NCBI GenBank assembly: GCA_965199945.1 | Contig: OZ241354.1 | Span: 2,852,001 to 2,916,000, forward strand | Origin: VXYL01 sp965199945 | GTDB taxonomy: Bacteria; Pseudomonadota; Gammaproteobacteria; Pseudomonadales; Azotimanducaceae | DNA: 64,000 nucleotides | Direction: 5' to 3' | In this document: one piece after another, positions 34,351-43,969 of the stretch | Position numbering within the stretch: position 1 is the first letter of the stretch | Layout: the number at the start of each line of letters is the position of its first letter | Program-made: the position numbers and the translations under genes | The notes under the pieces: model-generated | Told to the model about the DNA's origin: nothing | The model's database searches: none | The model's input: the letters and a program-made list of their open reading frames with translations, nothing else

Positions 34351-35280
34351 TCAGTCGCCGAGCATCGCCTTGAGCCCGATGGTCGCCGCCCAGCCGCCCA
34401 AGTCTTCGACACGCAAGTCGTAGCGCACCGGCGCGCCGCCCGGCGCCACCGTGGACTCGTGGCCGCGCAACGGGCGCCAAGGGTTGCCGCCGGCTTCGAA
34501 GGCGTCGAAGGCGGCGCCGTAGCGCAGCTTGAACGTCAGGCTGCGACGCTCGCCGAGCGCCAAGTCCGCGCCGGCCACGAGTTGCCAGCGCGCGAGGGTG
34601 TCCGAGAGCGATTCATCGGCCCGCGACGTGGTGCCGGCGGCGTTGGGATTCCGGCCAAGCGCCAACAGCACGTCGCGGTCGCTGTTGCGGATCGACGTGC
34701 CGGCGTAGTCGATGTCCACCCGCGCCGCGCCCAGCCCCACGCCGACGTAGGGGCGAACGCGGCCCGCGCCGCCGATGGCGTCGAAGTCGTAGTAGGCGTT
34801 GAGGAAGACGCCGTGGCTGGCCACGTCGCCGATCTCCTCGTCGCGGCGCACGAACTCGCGCTGCTTCGGATCGCCGGCGACCACCAGCGGCAAGACTTCG
34901 CCGTCTCTCCGCTGGTGGAAGTATTCGGCCTCGAGACGCAGCGCGCCCCGAACCATGCCGACGTTCAAGCCCCCGGCCAGGCCACGATCGAGGTCGAAGC
35001 CGTTGGCGGCAGCCGGCAAAGCGCGCGGCTGGCACTGCGCCGCCGGCAATGGCACTGCGGTGCCATCGAGCAGCGTCGCCGCGCCCAGCCACTGGTCGCA
35101 GTTGGTGGGCACGCCGATGTTCGTGCGCGTGGACTCGATGCCGCCCGGCAACGCGAGGCCAACGTCGCCGCCGACGTAGAAGCCGTCCCCCAACGCGCAC
35201 ACGGCGCCTGCCAGAGCGGCAGCCGCCAAACCGACCTTGTTCGCACCGACCTTGTTCACACTGCATCTCCGCAAAGGCAT
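34351..35280 (-). CDS. Outer-membrane beta-barrel-like exported protein
   Basis: The 309-residue product starts at ATG 35280 (MPLRRCSVNKVGANKVGLAA), with ATGs at 35289 and 35307 as alternatives. A signal peptide with hydrophobic core (GLAAAALAGAVCALG) is followed by a beta-rich body: FYVGGDVGLALPGGI, NVGMVRGALRLEAEYFHQRR, HGVFLNAYYDFDAI, RPYVGVGLGAARVDID and RSLTFKLRYGAAFDAF. The repeated alternating strands and the near-terminal GWAATIGLKAMLGD suggest an eight-stranded OmpA/OmpW-like barrel. No ligand or partner is indicated, and it stands alone. Confidence 0.72.
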   Translation of the reverse strand: MPLRRCSVNKVGANKVGLAAAALAGAVCALGDGFYVGGDVGLALPGGIESTRTNIGVPTNCDQWLGAATLLDGTAVPLPAAQCQPRALPAAANGFDLDRGLAGGLNVGMVRGALRLEAEYFHQRRDGEVLPLVVAGDPKQREFVRRDEEIGDVASHGVFLNAYYDFDAIGGAGRVRPYVGVGLGAARVDIDYAGTSIRNSDRDVLLALGRNPNAAGTTSRADESLSDTLARWQLVAGADLALGERRSLTFKLRYGAAFDAFEAGGNPWRPLRGHESTVAPGGAPVRYDLRVEDLGGWAATIGLKAMLGD

Positions 35281-35443
35281 CGCAAGCATCCTATCAACTT
35301 GAGCCAACTTGAGCGCCGGCCTTTACCTGCGAGGGTGCCCCTCGCGCTCCCGGCTGAGGGCTCGCCCGCCTCCGGCACAAGCGCAATCGCCACGGGCAGC
35401 GTGTAAGCTAGCGGGCGTTTGAGCAGACCTTTGCGGGGAGTCC

Positions 35444-36448
35444 ATGAAGCTGGGATTGGGGATTGGCGCGTTCGGGCCGCCGGGCGGCGCGCGCATCGTC
35501 GAATTGGCGCGCGAGGCGGAGAACCTCGGCTACGACACCATCTGGGCGCCGGAAATCTACGGCGCGGACTGCTTCACGCCGCTCACCTGGATCGGCGCCC
35601 ACACCGAGCGCATCAATCTCGGCTCGTCCATCATGCAGATTTCCGCGCGCACCCCGGCCAGCGCCGCCATGCACGCCGTCGCCTTGGACTACCTCTCCAA
35701 CGGCCGCTTGATCCTCGGCATCGGCGTGTCCGGGCCGCAGGTGGTGGAAGGCTGGTACGGCCAGCCGTATCCCAAGCCCCTCGCCCGCACCCGCGAGTGG
35801 GTGTCGATCTTCCGCAAGATCATCTCCCGAGACGGCCCCGTGTCCTTCGACGGCAAGCACTACCAGCTGCCGCTGCAGGGCGGCACCGGCCTCGGCAAGC
35901 CGCTCAAGCTCATCCTGCACCCGGTGCGCGAACGCATTCCGGTGTACTTGGGCGCGGAAGGGCCGAAGAACGTCGCCATGAGCGCGGAGATCTGCGACGG
36001 CTGGATTCCCATGTTCCTCTCGCCGTACCGCATGATGGACATGTACAAGGACGCCATGCGCATCCGCAACAAGGACTTCGAGATCGCCGCCGCCGTGCCG
36101 GTGATCGTCGACGACGACGTGCAGCGCGCCCTCGACCAGATCAAGCAGAACGTCGGCTTCTACGTCGGCGGCATGGGCGCGAAGAACTTCAACGTCCACA
36201 AGGACCACGTCGTGCGCATGGGCTTCGGAGACGCCGCTGAGCGCATTCAGGAACTGTTCTTCGCCGGGCGGCGCGACGAGGCGATGGCGGCGGTGCCGAA
36301 CGAACTGTGCGACGAGATTGCCCTCGTCGGGCCCAAGGAACGCATCCGCGAACGCCTGGCGGCGTGGAAGGAGAGCCCGGTGACGATGATCAACGTTGGC
36401 TCCGGCAATCCGGACACACTGCGCTTCATGGCGGAGGAACTGCTGTAG
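35444..36448 (+). CDS. LLM class F420-dependent oxidoreductase
   Basis: The 334-residue product has a strong ribosome site (GGGGAG, 3 bases before the ATG). The barrel begins MKLGLGIGAFGPPGGARIVE, with NLGYDTIWAPEIYGADCFTP, the AHTERINLGSSIMQISARTP strand, and GRLILGIGVSGPQVVEGWYG. These are characteristic of the F420-dependent subgroup of the luciferase-like superfamily. PVYLGAEGPKNVAMSAEICD is the standard late segment. Whether the organism makes F420 cannot be told from this window; FMN is the alternative. It is followed 51 bases later by a second luciferase-like gene on the same strand. Confidence 0.88.
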   Translation: MKLGLGIGAFGPPGGARIVELAREAENLGYDTIWAPEIYGADCFTPLTWIGAHTERINLGSSIMQISARTPASAAMHAVALDYLSNGRLILGIGVSGPQVVEGWYGQPYPKPLARTREWVSIFRKIISRDGPVSFDGKHYQLPLQGGTGLGKPLKLILHPVRERIPVYLGAEGPKNVAMSAEICDGWIPMFLSPYRMMDMYKDAMRIRNKDFEIAAAVPVIVDDDVQRALDQIKQNVGFYVGGMGAKNFNVHKDHVVRMGFGDAAERIQELFFAGRRDEAMAAVPNELCDEIALVGPKERIRERLAAWKESPVTMINVGSGNPDTLRFMAEELL

Positions 36449-36499
36449 CGCCCCACGGATTTCGGGCAAGCCGCACCACGGAACAATCGAGGAGAGACC

Positions 36500-37723
36500 A
36501 TGCGCGACATGAAGTTCGGCGCCTTCCTGGCCCCGCACCACCCCATCGGCGAGAACCCCACGCTGCAACTGCGCAGCGACTTGGACCTCGTGGAACACAT
36601 GGACCGCCTCGGCCTCGACGAGTTCTGGTGCGGCGAGCACCACTCCACCGGCTGGGAAGTCATCGCCTCGCCGGAGATCTTCCTCGCCGCGGCGGCGGAG
36701 CGAACGCACCGCATCCGGCTCGGCACCGGCGTCGTCTCGCTGCCCTACCACCACCCCTTCATGGTCGCCCAGCGCCTCGTGCAGCTCGACCACCAGTGCG
36801 GCGGGCGGCTGATCTTCGGCTCCGGCCCCGGCGCCCTGCCGTCGGACGCCCACACCCTGGGCGTCGATCCCATGCTGCTGCGCGACCGCCAGGACGAAGC
36901 GATGGGCGTCATCCGCCGCCTGTTCGAGGGCGGCGACCGCTTCAGCTACGAGTGCGAGTGGTTCAAGCTGAACGAAGCGAAGCTGCAACTGCTGCCCTTG
37001 CAGCGCGACATGGAGTTCGCCGTCGCCTCGATGGTGAGCCCCTCCGGCATGACCTTGGCCGGCAAGCACGGCGCCGGCGTACTCTCCATCGGTTCCACCA
37101 CCAAGGCCGGCCTGCAGGCGCTGCCCCTGCAGTGGAGCTTCGCCGAAGAATCCGCCGCCAAGCACAAGCGCGCGGTGGACCGCAGCATGTGGCGCGTGGT
37201 GATGAGCTGGCACATCGCCGAGACCCGCGACAAGGCGCGCGAGCAGGCGAAGGAGGGCCTGTTCCACCACAACAACGACTACACCGTCGGCACCCTGGCC
37301 GCCGGCGAAGGCACGATCTTCAAGACGCCGGATGAAGCCGTGGACGCCACCGCCTTCAGCGAAGGCAGCGTGGCGGTGATCGGCACGCCGCAGGATCTGG
37401 TGGAGCGCATCGAGAAGATGATCGAGGTGACCGGCGGCTTCGGCGTGGTCATCGGCTTCGTCCACGACTGGGCGAACCGGGCAGACACCCGCAACAGCTG
37501 GGACCTCGTTGCCCGCTACGTCGTGCCGGAAGTGAACGGCATGCTGGACAACTACCGCGAATCCAACAAGTTCGTGATCGAGAACCGCGACACCTGGCTG
37601 CGCGCCGGCCAAGCCATCATGAGCAAGATCCAAGAGAACGAACGGGCGCGGGATGCGATGGCCTCGGCGGCCGGGCCGGCGCAGACGGCGCTCTCGGCGC
37701 ATGTGAAGGCGAAAGGCAAGTAG
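36500..37723 (+). CDS. LLM class flavin-dependent monooxygenase (limonene-monooxygenase-like)
   Basis: The 407-residue product has GAGGAGAG close upstream of the ATG. It begins MKFGAFLAPHHPIGENPTLQ and continues GLDEFWCGEHHSTGWEVIAS, IRLGTGVVSLPYHHPF and GGRLIFGSGPGALPSDAHTL. This is the pattern of limonene 1,2-monooxygenase and alkanal monooxygenase alpha-like proteins. The C terminus (SWDLVARYVVPEVNGMLDNY) fits. The reaction is likely flavin-dependent insertion of oxygen, needing a separate reductase; substrate unknown. It is co-directional with the preceding oxidoreductase and the following SRPBCC protein, so these may share a pathway. Confidence 0.87.
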   Translation: MRDMKFGAFLAPHHPIGENPTLQLRSDLDLVEHMDRLGLDEFWCGEHHSTGWEVIASPEIFLAAAAERTHRIRLGTGVVSLPYHHPFMVAQRLVQLDHQCGGRLIFGSGPGALPSDAHTLGVDPMLLRDRQDEAMGVIRRLFEGGDRFSYECEWFKLNEAKLQLLPLQRDMEFAVASMVSPSGMTLAGKHGAGVLSIGSTTKAGLQALPLQWSFAEESAAKHKRAVDRSMWRVVMSWHIAETRDKAREQAKEGLFHHNNDYTVGTLAAGEGTIFKTPDEAVDATAFSEGSVAVIGTPQDLVERIEKMIEVTGGFGVVIGFVHDWANRADTRNSWDLVARYVVPEVNGMLDNYRESNKFVIENRDTWLRAGQAIMSKIQENERARDAMASAAGPAQTALSAHVKAKGK

Positions 37724-37775
37724 CGGCGCTGCGAAGTCCGTTCAGCCGCAACGAGTTCGAGCTTCATCGAGCAAA

Positions 37776-38294
37776 GTGGGCGTCGCATCGCCCATTCCAC
37801 ACGACCCGCGGCGCCACGGCATCGTGCGCCAGGACGACGGAGGCCGGCACGGCGTCGTCTTCGAGCGCCCCTTGCGGCACGCACCGGCCAAGGTTTGGGC
37901 GGCGATTGCCGAGGCGGAACAACGCGCCGTGTGGTGCCCCGGCATCCGCTTCGAGCCGCAACCCGGCGCACGCTACGACATCTGGTTCGGCGACGAATGC
38001 GAAGGGCCGTCGCATGTCTCGGGCACCCTCGGCACCTTCGAGCCGCCGCGCCGACTTGCCCTTGGCAGCATCGACATCCAACTCACGCCCACGGAGGGTG
38101 ACGGCTGCGTGCTCGGATTCGCCGACGTGCTGTGGTTCGACGACAAGCGCAGCAGGACGGCCTTCGCCAACGCCGTGCTCGGCGGCTGGCACCAGTTCCT
38201 CGACCGTTGGGAGATCTGGTTGGACGAGGGCCGGGCGGACCTCAGGTTGAAGGAGCCGGACTACGCGCGCATCGACGTGCCGGGGCGTCCTTGA
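37776..38294 (+). CDS. SRPBCC (AHSA1-like) domain protein
   Basis: The 172-residue product starts at GTG 37776. It shows HGVVFERPLRHAPAKVWAAI, WCPGIRFEPQPGARYDIWFG, TFEPPRRLALG and TAFANAVLGGWHQFLDRWEI, the order of strands and the long C-terminal helix of the START/Bet v1-like AHSA1 fold. Such proteins bind hydrophobic ligands or act as cyclases, and many are unassigned. The start is not firmly fixed; there is no strong ribosome site. It follows the monooxygenase gene by 52 bases, so it may handle the same hydrophobic substrate. Confidence 0.78.
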   Translation: MGVASPIPHDPRRHGIVRQDDGGRHGVVFERPLRHAPAKVWAAIAEAEQRAVWCPGIRFEPQPGARYDIWFGDECEGPSHVSGTLGTFEPPRRLALGSIDIQLTPTEGDGCVLGFADVLWFDDKRSRTAFANAVLGGWHQFLDRWEIWLDEGRADLRLKEPDYARIDVPGRP

Positions 38295-38315
38295 AGGCAC
38301 CGGGCGGCCTTCGGG

Positions 38316-40724
38316 TCAGCGCGAGTCCATCAACACCTGCAAGCGCCAGCCGTGCGTCCAGCTGCGGCAGACGTGGGCGGGACATGCCTCGGTGACGGAG
38401 ACGCGCAGCGTGCGGGTCACGCCGCGGTCGCCTTCGCTCGCGACCATCGACACCACCGCTTCCCCGGCGGACACGGCGATCAGCGTCAGCACGCTGCCGT
38501 CGAGCGTCGCGGCAACGACGTTCGGGGCCGAGGAAGAGACCGCGAACGCAGCATCGGCGCCGAATCCCTTGAAGAACGCGGCGACGTCGATGGTCGTCGA
38601 TTCCCCGAGCGGGAAGAGCTCCACTTGCGGCGGGCGTCTCGTCACGCTCGGTTCTTCGTCAACGCTCGGCTCCTCGTCAACGTCCGACCCGGTGTCGACG
38701 CCGCAATCGACCTGATGCGGCGTCACTCCCCGGTCGGTCGTGAACGCGCTCGCGGTGGAGACCGTGCCGAGCCAGTCCAGCCATTCGTCGTTGTGCGTGG
38801 CGCCGATGGCGCGTTCGAGGTAGCCGTCCTGCTCGGCGAAGCAGCCGGCTCGCAAGTAGCTGGCGATGCGGCCGACGTGTTCCGGGTGCCGCTCGAACAT
38901 GAAGCGGACGGCCAGGTAGCCCCAGCGGTATACCCGGTCCGCGCTGTGGTCGTAGGTGGTCGAGAACAGCTCGTTCAGCAGGAAGCCCCCGTTGCGGGCG
39001 ATTTCGATTGCGTCCTCGTTTTCATTCTGCAGGGAGACGTACTCCGCGAGGCCCTCAACCCACCACAGCGTGTCGTAGTCGAGGGTGAACTCGCCGTAGA
39101 GATTGAAGCGCCCATCCAGATAGTGGACGTACTCGTGCTCCAGGTTCCGAATGTACTTTTCCGGGTCGTATTCGACATAGACGAAGAAGCGCGCCAGGTT
39201 GTTCACGTCGGATGGATCGCCCTCGTAGTAGATGCCGCCGTTGTCCGTGTCGTTGCCGAAGAACAGGCCGGAGTAGGTGTCGTAGCTGTCCCAGCTTGAA
39301 TAGACGACGATCTCGAGATGCGCGTTGTGGTCGTTCGCCACCGGTCGGCGGCCGGTGTTCAAGAGCGCGTGGAAGCGGTCGCCGACGTCGGACAGCGAGC
39401 GGCAAGCGGCGGCCAAGTCGCCTTCCGTCAAGTCTTCGGCGCGGATGTGTACGTCGACTTCCAAGCAGGAGTGGGATACGGACAGCACTTGCGCTTCGAG
39501 CTCCTCCTCGAAGCCGCAGATCTGAAACTCGGCGCATTTGCCTTGGTAGGAGACGACCTTTGCCGTCTGGAGCCAGACCCCAATCTCGCGCCCACCACCG
39601 TCGTAGCGGTCCAGGATGGCCCTGACCGCCGCCACGACGTCAGGGTAGATGGGCGCCGACTCGTACTGGAGAAACTGCGCCAAGACGTTGCCCGAGTTGC
39701 CCAGCAGGACTTCGGCAAACCAAGTGCCCAGCATGTAGTCTTGAAGAGCGAGCCTGCGCAGCGTGGCTACAAGGTCCGGATCGGTGGTGGCGGCGGCGAC
39801 GAAGCTCGGCGATGCGTGGGTGTCCAGGATGTCCAGAATCCGGTTGGTCGCGTTGATGACTTCGCCGAGCTCGACCGGCTCGACATGTTCGCGTCCGAGT
39901 GCGTTGATCCAGCTCTTGAATGCAGGAAGATAGCCCGCCAAATAGTCGTGGAAGTAGTTGCCGCCAAGCATGGAGAAGATCTCCCACGCGGTCTCGGCGT
40001 GCGTCTCCGTATGGTCCAGGAAATGACTGTTCTGAATGAAGGCGTCCACCGCTTCGGCAACGGCGGCCGTCACGACCGCCAAATTGGATCCCCAATCCAT
40101 CGCATCAGTGTGGTAGAAATAGTTGTAGTAGCCGCTGCGCAGGAACAAATAGTGCTTGCTGTACAGGTGCTCGTCATTGACGCCTTGGTAGACCTCCATG
40201 ATGTCGACGGTGGCCTGGGCCATGTCGATCATGTTGCGCATCGAGAACGCTGCGGCTCGAAGTTCCAGCGGAGCATCGCCGAACAGGGCGTTGATGCAGT
40301 CGTAGGTCATGGCGCGCACGTGATCGGAGAGGGCCTGCCCGGACTTCGTGGCGAAGCCGTCGATGTCGCACTCCACGTGGTCTAGCTGCGGGGAGAACGG
40401 CAAAATCGGGGGCGTTCGTTTCTTGGTCTTCGTGTCGGGGAACGCGTCTGGCCGGCGACCAGGATCGACCCAAGGGCGGATTTCCCGCAGTGGCGGCGGT
40501 GGTCTGGTCGTCTGTTGCGTTTCGGGCGCTTGGATGCTGTGCGCATGGGCGTCGGGCGGCAGGCGTACATCTGGCAGCGCTGCCGGCGAGATGGCCGCGG
40601 CGGAAGCCGTGCAAGCCGAGGCCGAGTCATCGCACTGCTCCGCCCAGGACGATCCCACCCCGAGGCAGGCCGTCGCCAGCAGGCCAAGGCGCAGGGCATG
40701 GGCAGCCTTCCCAATTGCCGTCAT
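38316..40724 (-). CDS. Secreted M9-type (microbial collagenase-like) metalloprotease
   Basis: This 802-residue protein starts at ATG 40724 (MTAIGKAAHALRLGLLATAC), overlapping the glycoside hydrolase stop as ATGA. It has a signal peptide. The zinc site is EHEYVHYLDGRFN (HExxH at about 530-534), and WWVEGLAEYVS supplies the downstream glutamate, as in Vibrio-type M9 collagenases. FVYVEYDPEKYIRNLE precedes the site. After the catalytic part comes a VDEEPS duplicated linker, then an Ig-like domain (GESTTIDVAAFFKGFGA, VSMVASEGDRGVTRTLRVSV) and the tail SWTHGWRLQVLM. It probably degrades collagen-like or other extracellular protein. The catalytic domain is less typical upstream of the zinc site. 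Confidence 0.82.
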   Translation of the reverse strand: MTAIGKAAHALRLGLLATACLGVGSSWAEQCDDSASACTASAAAISPAALPDVRLPPDAHAHSIQAPETQQTTRPPPPLREIRPWVDPGRRPDAFPDTKTKKRTPPILPFSPQLDHVECDIDGFATKSGQALSDHVRAMTYDCINALFGDAPLELRAAAFSMRNMIDMAQATVDIMEVYQGVNDEHLYSKHYLFLRSGYYNYFYHTDAMDWGSNLAVVTAAVAEAVDAFIQNSHFLDHTETHAETAWEIFSMLGGNYFHDYLAGYLPAFKSWINALGREHVEPVELGEVINATNRILDILDTHASPSFVAAATTDPDLVATLRRLALQDYMLGTWFAEVLLGNSGNVLAQFLQYESAPIYPDVVAAVRAILDRYDGGGREIGVWLQTAKVVSYQGKCAEFQICGFEEELEAQVLSVSHSCLEVDVHIRAEDLTEGDLAAACRSLSDVGDRFHALLNTGRRPVANDHNAHLEIVVYSSWDSYDTYSGLFFGNDTDNGGIYYEGDPSDVNNLARFFVYVEYDPEKYIRNLEHEYVHYLDGRFNLYGEFTLDYDTLWWVEGLAEYVSLQNENEDAIEIARNGGFLLNELFSTTYDHSADRVYRWGYLAVRFMFERHPEHVGRIASYLRAGCFAEQDGYLERAIGATHNDEWLDWLGTVSTASAFTTDRGVTPHQVDCGVDTGSDVDEEPSVDEEPSVTRRPPQVELFPLGESTTIDVAAFFKGFGADAAFAVSSSAPNVVAATLDGSVLTLIAVSAGEAVVSMVASEGDRGVTRTLRVSVTEACPAHVCRSWTHGWRLQVLMDSR

Positions 40725-43700
40725 TGCGATGCGTCCTCCGCGGCTTCCAGCAGAACTAGCCGCCAGCCTTTGAGAAAGCTGCGGGTTTCCTCGCGGACGG
40801 CCAAGACGAAGCTGAACGTCTCGCGCCGCCCATCGCCGAAGATGGCCGTCACCACGACGTTGGCGACGCCGGTGTCTCCCGCTTCGTTCGACGTCGCGCG
40901 CAGCTGGCCACCGGCGACTTCCACCGCCGCCAGCGCAGCGTTGTCGGACTCCGCACTGTACGCCATCGGCTCTTCGCCTTCCGAAGGAAACATGGCGCGC
41001 AGGTTCAGAAGCAGCCGATCTCCGCCCGGCGCAAGAGTCTGCTGGCGCGACGGAAGCACCATGCCGGCATCGACCTCGCCCTCCACCTCCACTTCGCCAC
41101 CGCCGGTGGCGACGCAAGCGACGTCCGGCTCGGCCTCGAGCCGCCGCGACCGCAAGCGCGTTTGGCTGCGCGGCGACGCTGCCTGAACCCGCCCTCTCGG
41201 CCCGTCTCCCGCCGCGGCCGGATCGATCACTTCGATCTCGTAGTCCTCCACTTCGCCGCTCTCGAAGCCTTGGCAGGCGCCGAGGTCGTTCAACGGGCCT
41301 TCGTCGTAGTTCACCTTCACCCGCAAACGTCGAATGCCGGTCGCATCGCTGGGCACGGTGAAGGACTGCGACACTTGAACCGGCTGGTCGGAAATCGCAA
41401 TCGCCCTGTTCATCAGCTGCTCGTCGTCCTCGAACAGCCGATTTCCGTTCCAATCCGCCCAGGCCCGCACGAAGTTCCGGTCGTCGTTCACCGGCGTGAC
41501 GACGTCTGCCTCCACCAGCAGCGTTTGCGTTGAACCACCCTCGAGCGGAACCGGCTCGTCGTGCAGGCTGTAGCTGTCCGACCCGGTGCGGTTGTCCAGC
41601 GGCCCGACTGCGACTCTGGATATGTACGTGAAGCTCGTGCTCCCACTGGCCGCGTAGCAGTATGCCTTCGGCACGTCGCCTAGCACGTCGACATAGCTGG
41701 CGTAGGACTTCTCGGACTCGCCGTAGGCGTTGCACACCGTAAGCGCGACGTCGTACTCGCCGGCGGTCGGGTAACGCACGAGCGGAGCGCGTTCCTCGCT
41801 GCTTGCCGGTTCGCCGCCGGGAAACGACCAGCGCCACTGGTTCGGCGCATGAAGGGATTGATCGTGGAAGCGGACGCTGCCGCCGTGCGGCAGCCGAATG
41901 CTGTCGCCGTAGAAGGCCGCAGCCGGGGCCGGTTTGCCGCTGCTGGCGAAGGTCCGCGCGCTCTCTGTCGCGCCGCCGTCGTCCGTTACCGTGAGATGGA
42001 CGCGATAGTTGCCAGCCGCCGCGTACACATGGGTCGGATTCGCCTCGGGGCTGGTGGTGCCGTCGCCGAAGTCCCAGAGGTAGCTGATGATTCTGCCGTC
42101 CATGTCGTTCGATCCAGCGCTGCTGAACGCCACCTCCGCCCCGGCCTCCACGCGGTAGGGGCCGTTGGGATTGGCGGTCGGCGCCTTGTTGTCGAAGCCG
42201 AAGCGGTAGGTTCTCTCCGGCCCGGCCACGATCTCCCGCGTGAAGCTGCGCTCGCCGAGCCAAACCGTCAGCGTGAAAGGAACCGTGGTTTCGATGGAGA
42301 GCGTCGCCGGCGCATCGGCGTTGGCGCGGCTCGCGCTGACCATCCGCGCGATCCTGCCGCCGTCGAAGCCGAGGTTCTCGACACCATTGTGCGCCGTCTG
42401 TCCCAAGCGCCACGCGACTGCGTTTTCCGGGGCGTTCAGTTCGATGCCGAGGACGTGCTCGATCAACATGGCGATGGGCCCCAGGCCGCCCCAGCCCACG
42501 AAGTGCGGGATGGAATCGTTGCTTGGCGCGACGATCTCCGGCGCGTTGTTCTCCCAGATCGTGCCGGTATGCTGATAGAGCGCGGAAAGGCCGTTCACGT
42601 AGTTCTCCGCAACCGCGCGCACCAAGGGCCAGTAGCCTTGTCTCGCAAGGCCCCGGGCGACCATGTAGGTGGTCGGCGGCCAACTCGCCCCCTGCCAGTA
42701 TTCGCCGGTGACGCTGTAGCCATTCTGGTCCGCGGCAAGCGTGGGCACCATCATGGGCCGCCAGAAGGCGTTGAAGTCCACGAGGTGGTGAACAAGATGA
42801 TCGGCTTGGCGACGACTTGCCACTTCCGCGATCAAGGGCCAGAACGTCGCCACAGTCTTGGTTTTGACCACTCGCCGCTCCGGGTGCGGGTCGTAGCACT
42901 TCCCTCCGTAGTCGCTCGTCAACGGACTGAGATCGTAGTAGAGCTTGTCGTCTTCGTGCCAATAGGAGTCGTTCACTAGCTCTTTGTGCTCTCGGTATTC
43001 GTCCATCATGGTGCGCTGTATGGCGTCGTCGCCGACCACCGCGGCCATCTTGGCCAAGTAGAGCGCGGACAGCGCTTGCTGCATGGCAACGTCCATCCAC
43101 GCGCCGCAGTTGTCGCCTTGATTCCTCGGCGAGTCGTCCATGCCGTTCGCCCATCCGTCGGAACGGTAGTGTCCATCGGCATGTCTGATGTTGTTCTTGA
43201 TCCAGAAATGGTAGTCGTGGAGACGCTGCACGACGGTCTTGGCGTACGGGTCCTCGTCTACGCGATTGCTGGTGATCCGCTTCGTGAAGCGGCTGGCATC
43301 CCCCGTGACTTGGTAGTAGTCCCATTCCGCCCATGAATAGAGAGGAGGGTTGGGATTGGACACCGGCCAGAACTGGCTTTGGCCCGGGTAGATGTCCGTG
43401 CCGTCGTTCTCGCTCAGCTCCCGGCAGATGAAGCCGTCCGAGCGCTGCTTGCGGTAGAAGTTGTCCACGCCGTCCATCATCGGCAGTTCGCCGTTGGCGT
43501 ACTTGGCGAACATGGCGATGAACAGGGTGTCCCATTGCCATATCTTGTTGTCCGTGAGCGCCTCGTCCATGTACTCGGCGACGAAGCCGGTGCCGGGCTT
43601 GGCGAAGTTGATGTTGTCCGCGGCCAGATCCCATGCCGCGTAGTACAGCTCGACCCAGTCCTCGCGCCCCTCCAGGATCGGCTTCGGGAGCGCATCCGGG

Positions 43701-43786
43701 TCGTAGGCGTAGTCCCGCAAATCGGCCGTCGCCGGCCAAGGCGCGACGCAGCACAACGCAGCGCAGAGCGTGAACAGCGGCCGCAT
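40721..43786 (-). CDS. Secreted GH63/MGH1-like glycoside hydrolase with PKD and GEVED domains
   Basis: The 1021-residue product starts at ATG 43786 with a signal peptide (MRPLFTLCAALCCVAPWPAT). The alpha/alpha-toroid catalytic part (about 30-460) contains NKIWQWDTLFIAMFAKYANG, YRSDGWANGMDDSPRN and GEYWQGASWPPTTYMVARGL. This is the trehalase-like, mannosylglycerate-hydrolase (MGH1)/GH63 pattern. PKD domains lie at about 530-615 (YLWDFGDGTTSPEANPTHVY) and 620-690 (QWRWSFPGGEPASSEE). A GEVED domain (SGEVEDYEIEV, about 840-850) and a cadherin/Ig-like domain follow. The last residues, SFLKGWRLVLLEA, resemble the tail of the collagenase-like partner. It likely hydrolyses an alpha-linked glucoside or similar outside the cell. 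Confidence 0.82.
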   Translation of the reverse strand: MRPLFTLCAALCCVAPWPATADLRDYAYDPDALPKPILEGREDWVELYYAAWDLAADNINFAKPGTGFVAEYMDEALTDNKIWQWDTLFIAMFAKYANGELPMMDGVDNFYRKQRSDGFICRELSENDGTDIYPGQSQFWPVSNPNPPLYSWAEWDYYQVTGDASRFTKRITSNRVDEDPYAKTVVQRLHDYHFWIKNNIRHADGHYRSDGWANGMDDSPRNQGDNCGAWMDVAMQQALSALYLAKMAAVVGDDAIQRTMMDEYREHKELVNDSYWHEDDKLYYDLSPLTSDYGGKCYDPHPERRVVKTKTVATFWPLIAEVASRRQADHLVHHLVDFNAFWRPMMVPTLAADQNGYSVTGEYWQGASWPPTTYMVARGLARQGYWPLVRAVAENYVNGLSALYQHTGTIWENNAPEIVAPSNDSIPHFVGWGGLGPIAMLIEHVLGIELNAPENAVAWRLGQTAHNGVENLGFDGGRIARMVSASRANADAPATLSIETTVPFTLTVWLGERSFTREIVAGPERTYRFGFDNKAPTANPNGPYRVEAGAEVAFSSAGSNDMDGRIISYLWDFGDGTTSPEANPTHVYAAAGNYRVHLTVTDDGGATESARTFASSGKPAPAAAFYGDSIRLPHGGSVRFHDQSLHAPNQWRWSFPGGEPASSEERAPLVRYPTAGEYDVALTVCNAYGESEKSYASYVDVLGDVPKAYCYAASGSTSFTYISRVAVGPLDNRTGSDSYSLHDEPVPLEGGSTQTLLVEADVVTPVNDDRNFVRAWADWNGNRLFEDDEQLMNRAIAISDQPVQVSQSFTVPSDATGIRRLRVKVNYDEGPLNDLGACQGFESGEVEDYEIEVIDPAAAGDGPRGRVQAASPRSQTRLRSRRLEAEPDVACVATGGGEVEVEGEVDAGMVLPSRQQTLAPGGDRLLLNLRAMFPSEGEEPMAYSAESDNAALAAVEVAGGQLRATSNEAGDTGVANVVVTAIFGDGRRETFSFVLAVREETRSFLKGWRLVLLEAAEDASQ

Positions 43787-43969
43787 GGTCTGGCCTTGGA
43801 GTCGAGCCGCGTCGCGCATTTGAGGAAGCCGTGCCCTTTGCGCCGACACTACGCCTCGGCGGGTCCTCGATCAACCGACGACCCGCCCGCAGGCCCGTCA
43901 CAGAGCCAGCGCCATCTTCCCCTGCTCGGGGAGGTGGGCGGCGTCCGCATGATCGTCTAGCTAGGGGAA
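43787..43969. other. Gap between the secreted-enzyme operon and the kinase gene
   Basis: These 183 bases separate the stop of the PP2C-kinase gene from the start of the glycoside hydrolase gene; both read on the minus strand. A short inverted repeat (TCCCC-GAGCA-GGGGA on the minus strand, around 43916-43930) may end the kinase transcript, but it has no run of T after it. No clear promoter box was found. Confidence 0.35.
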
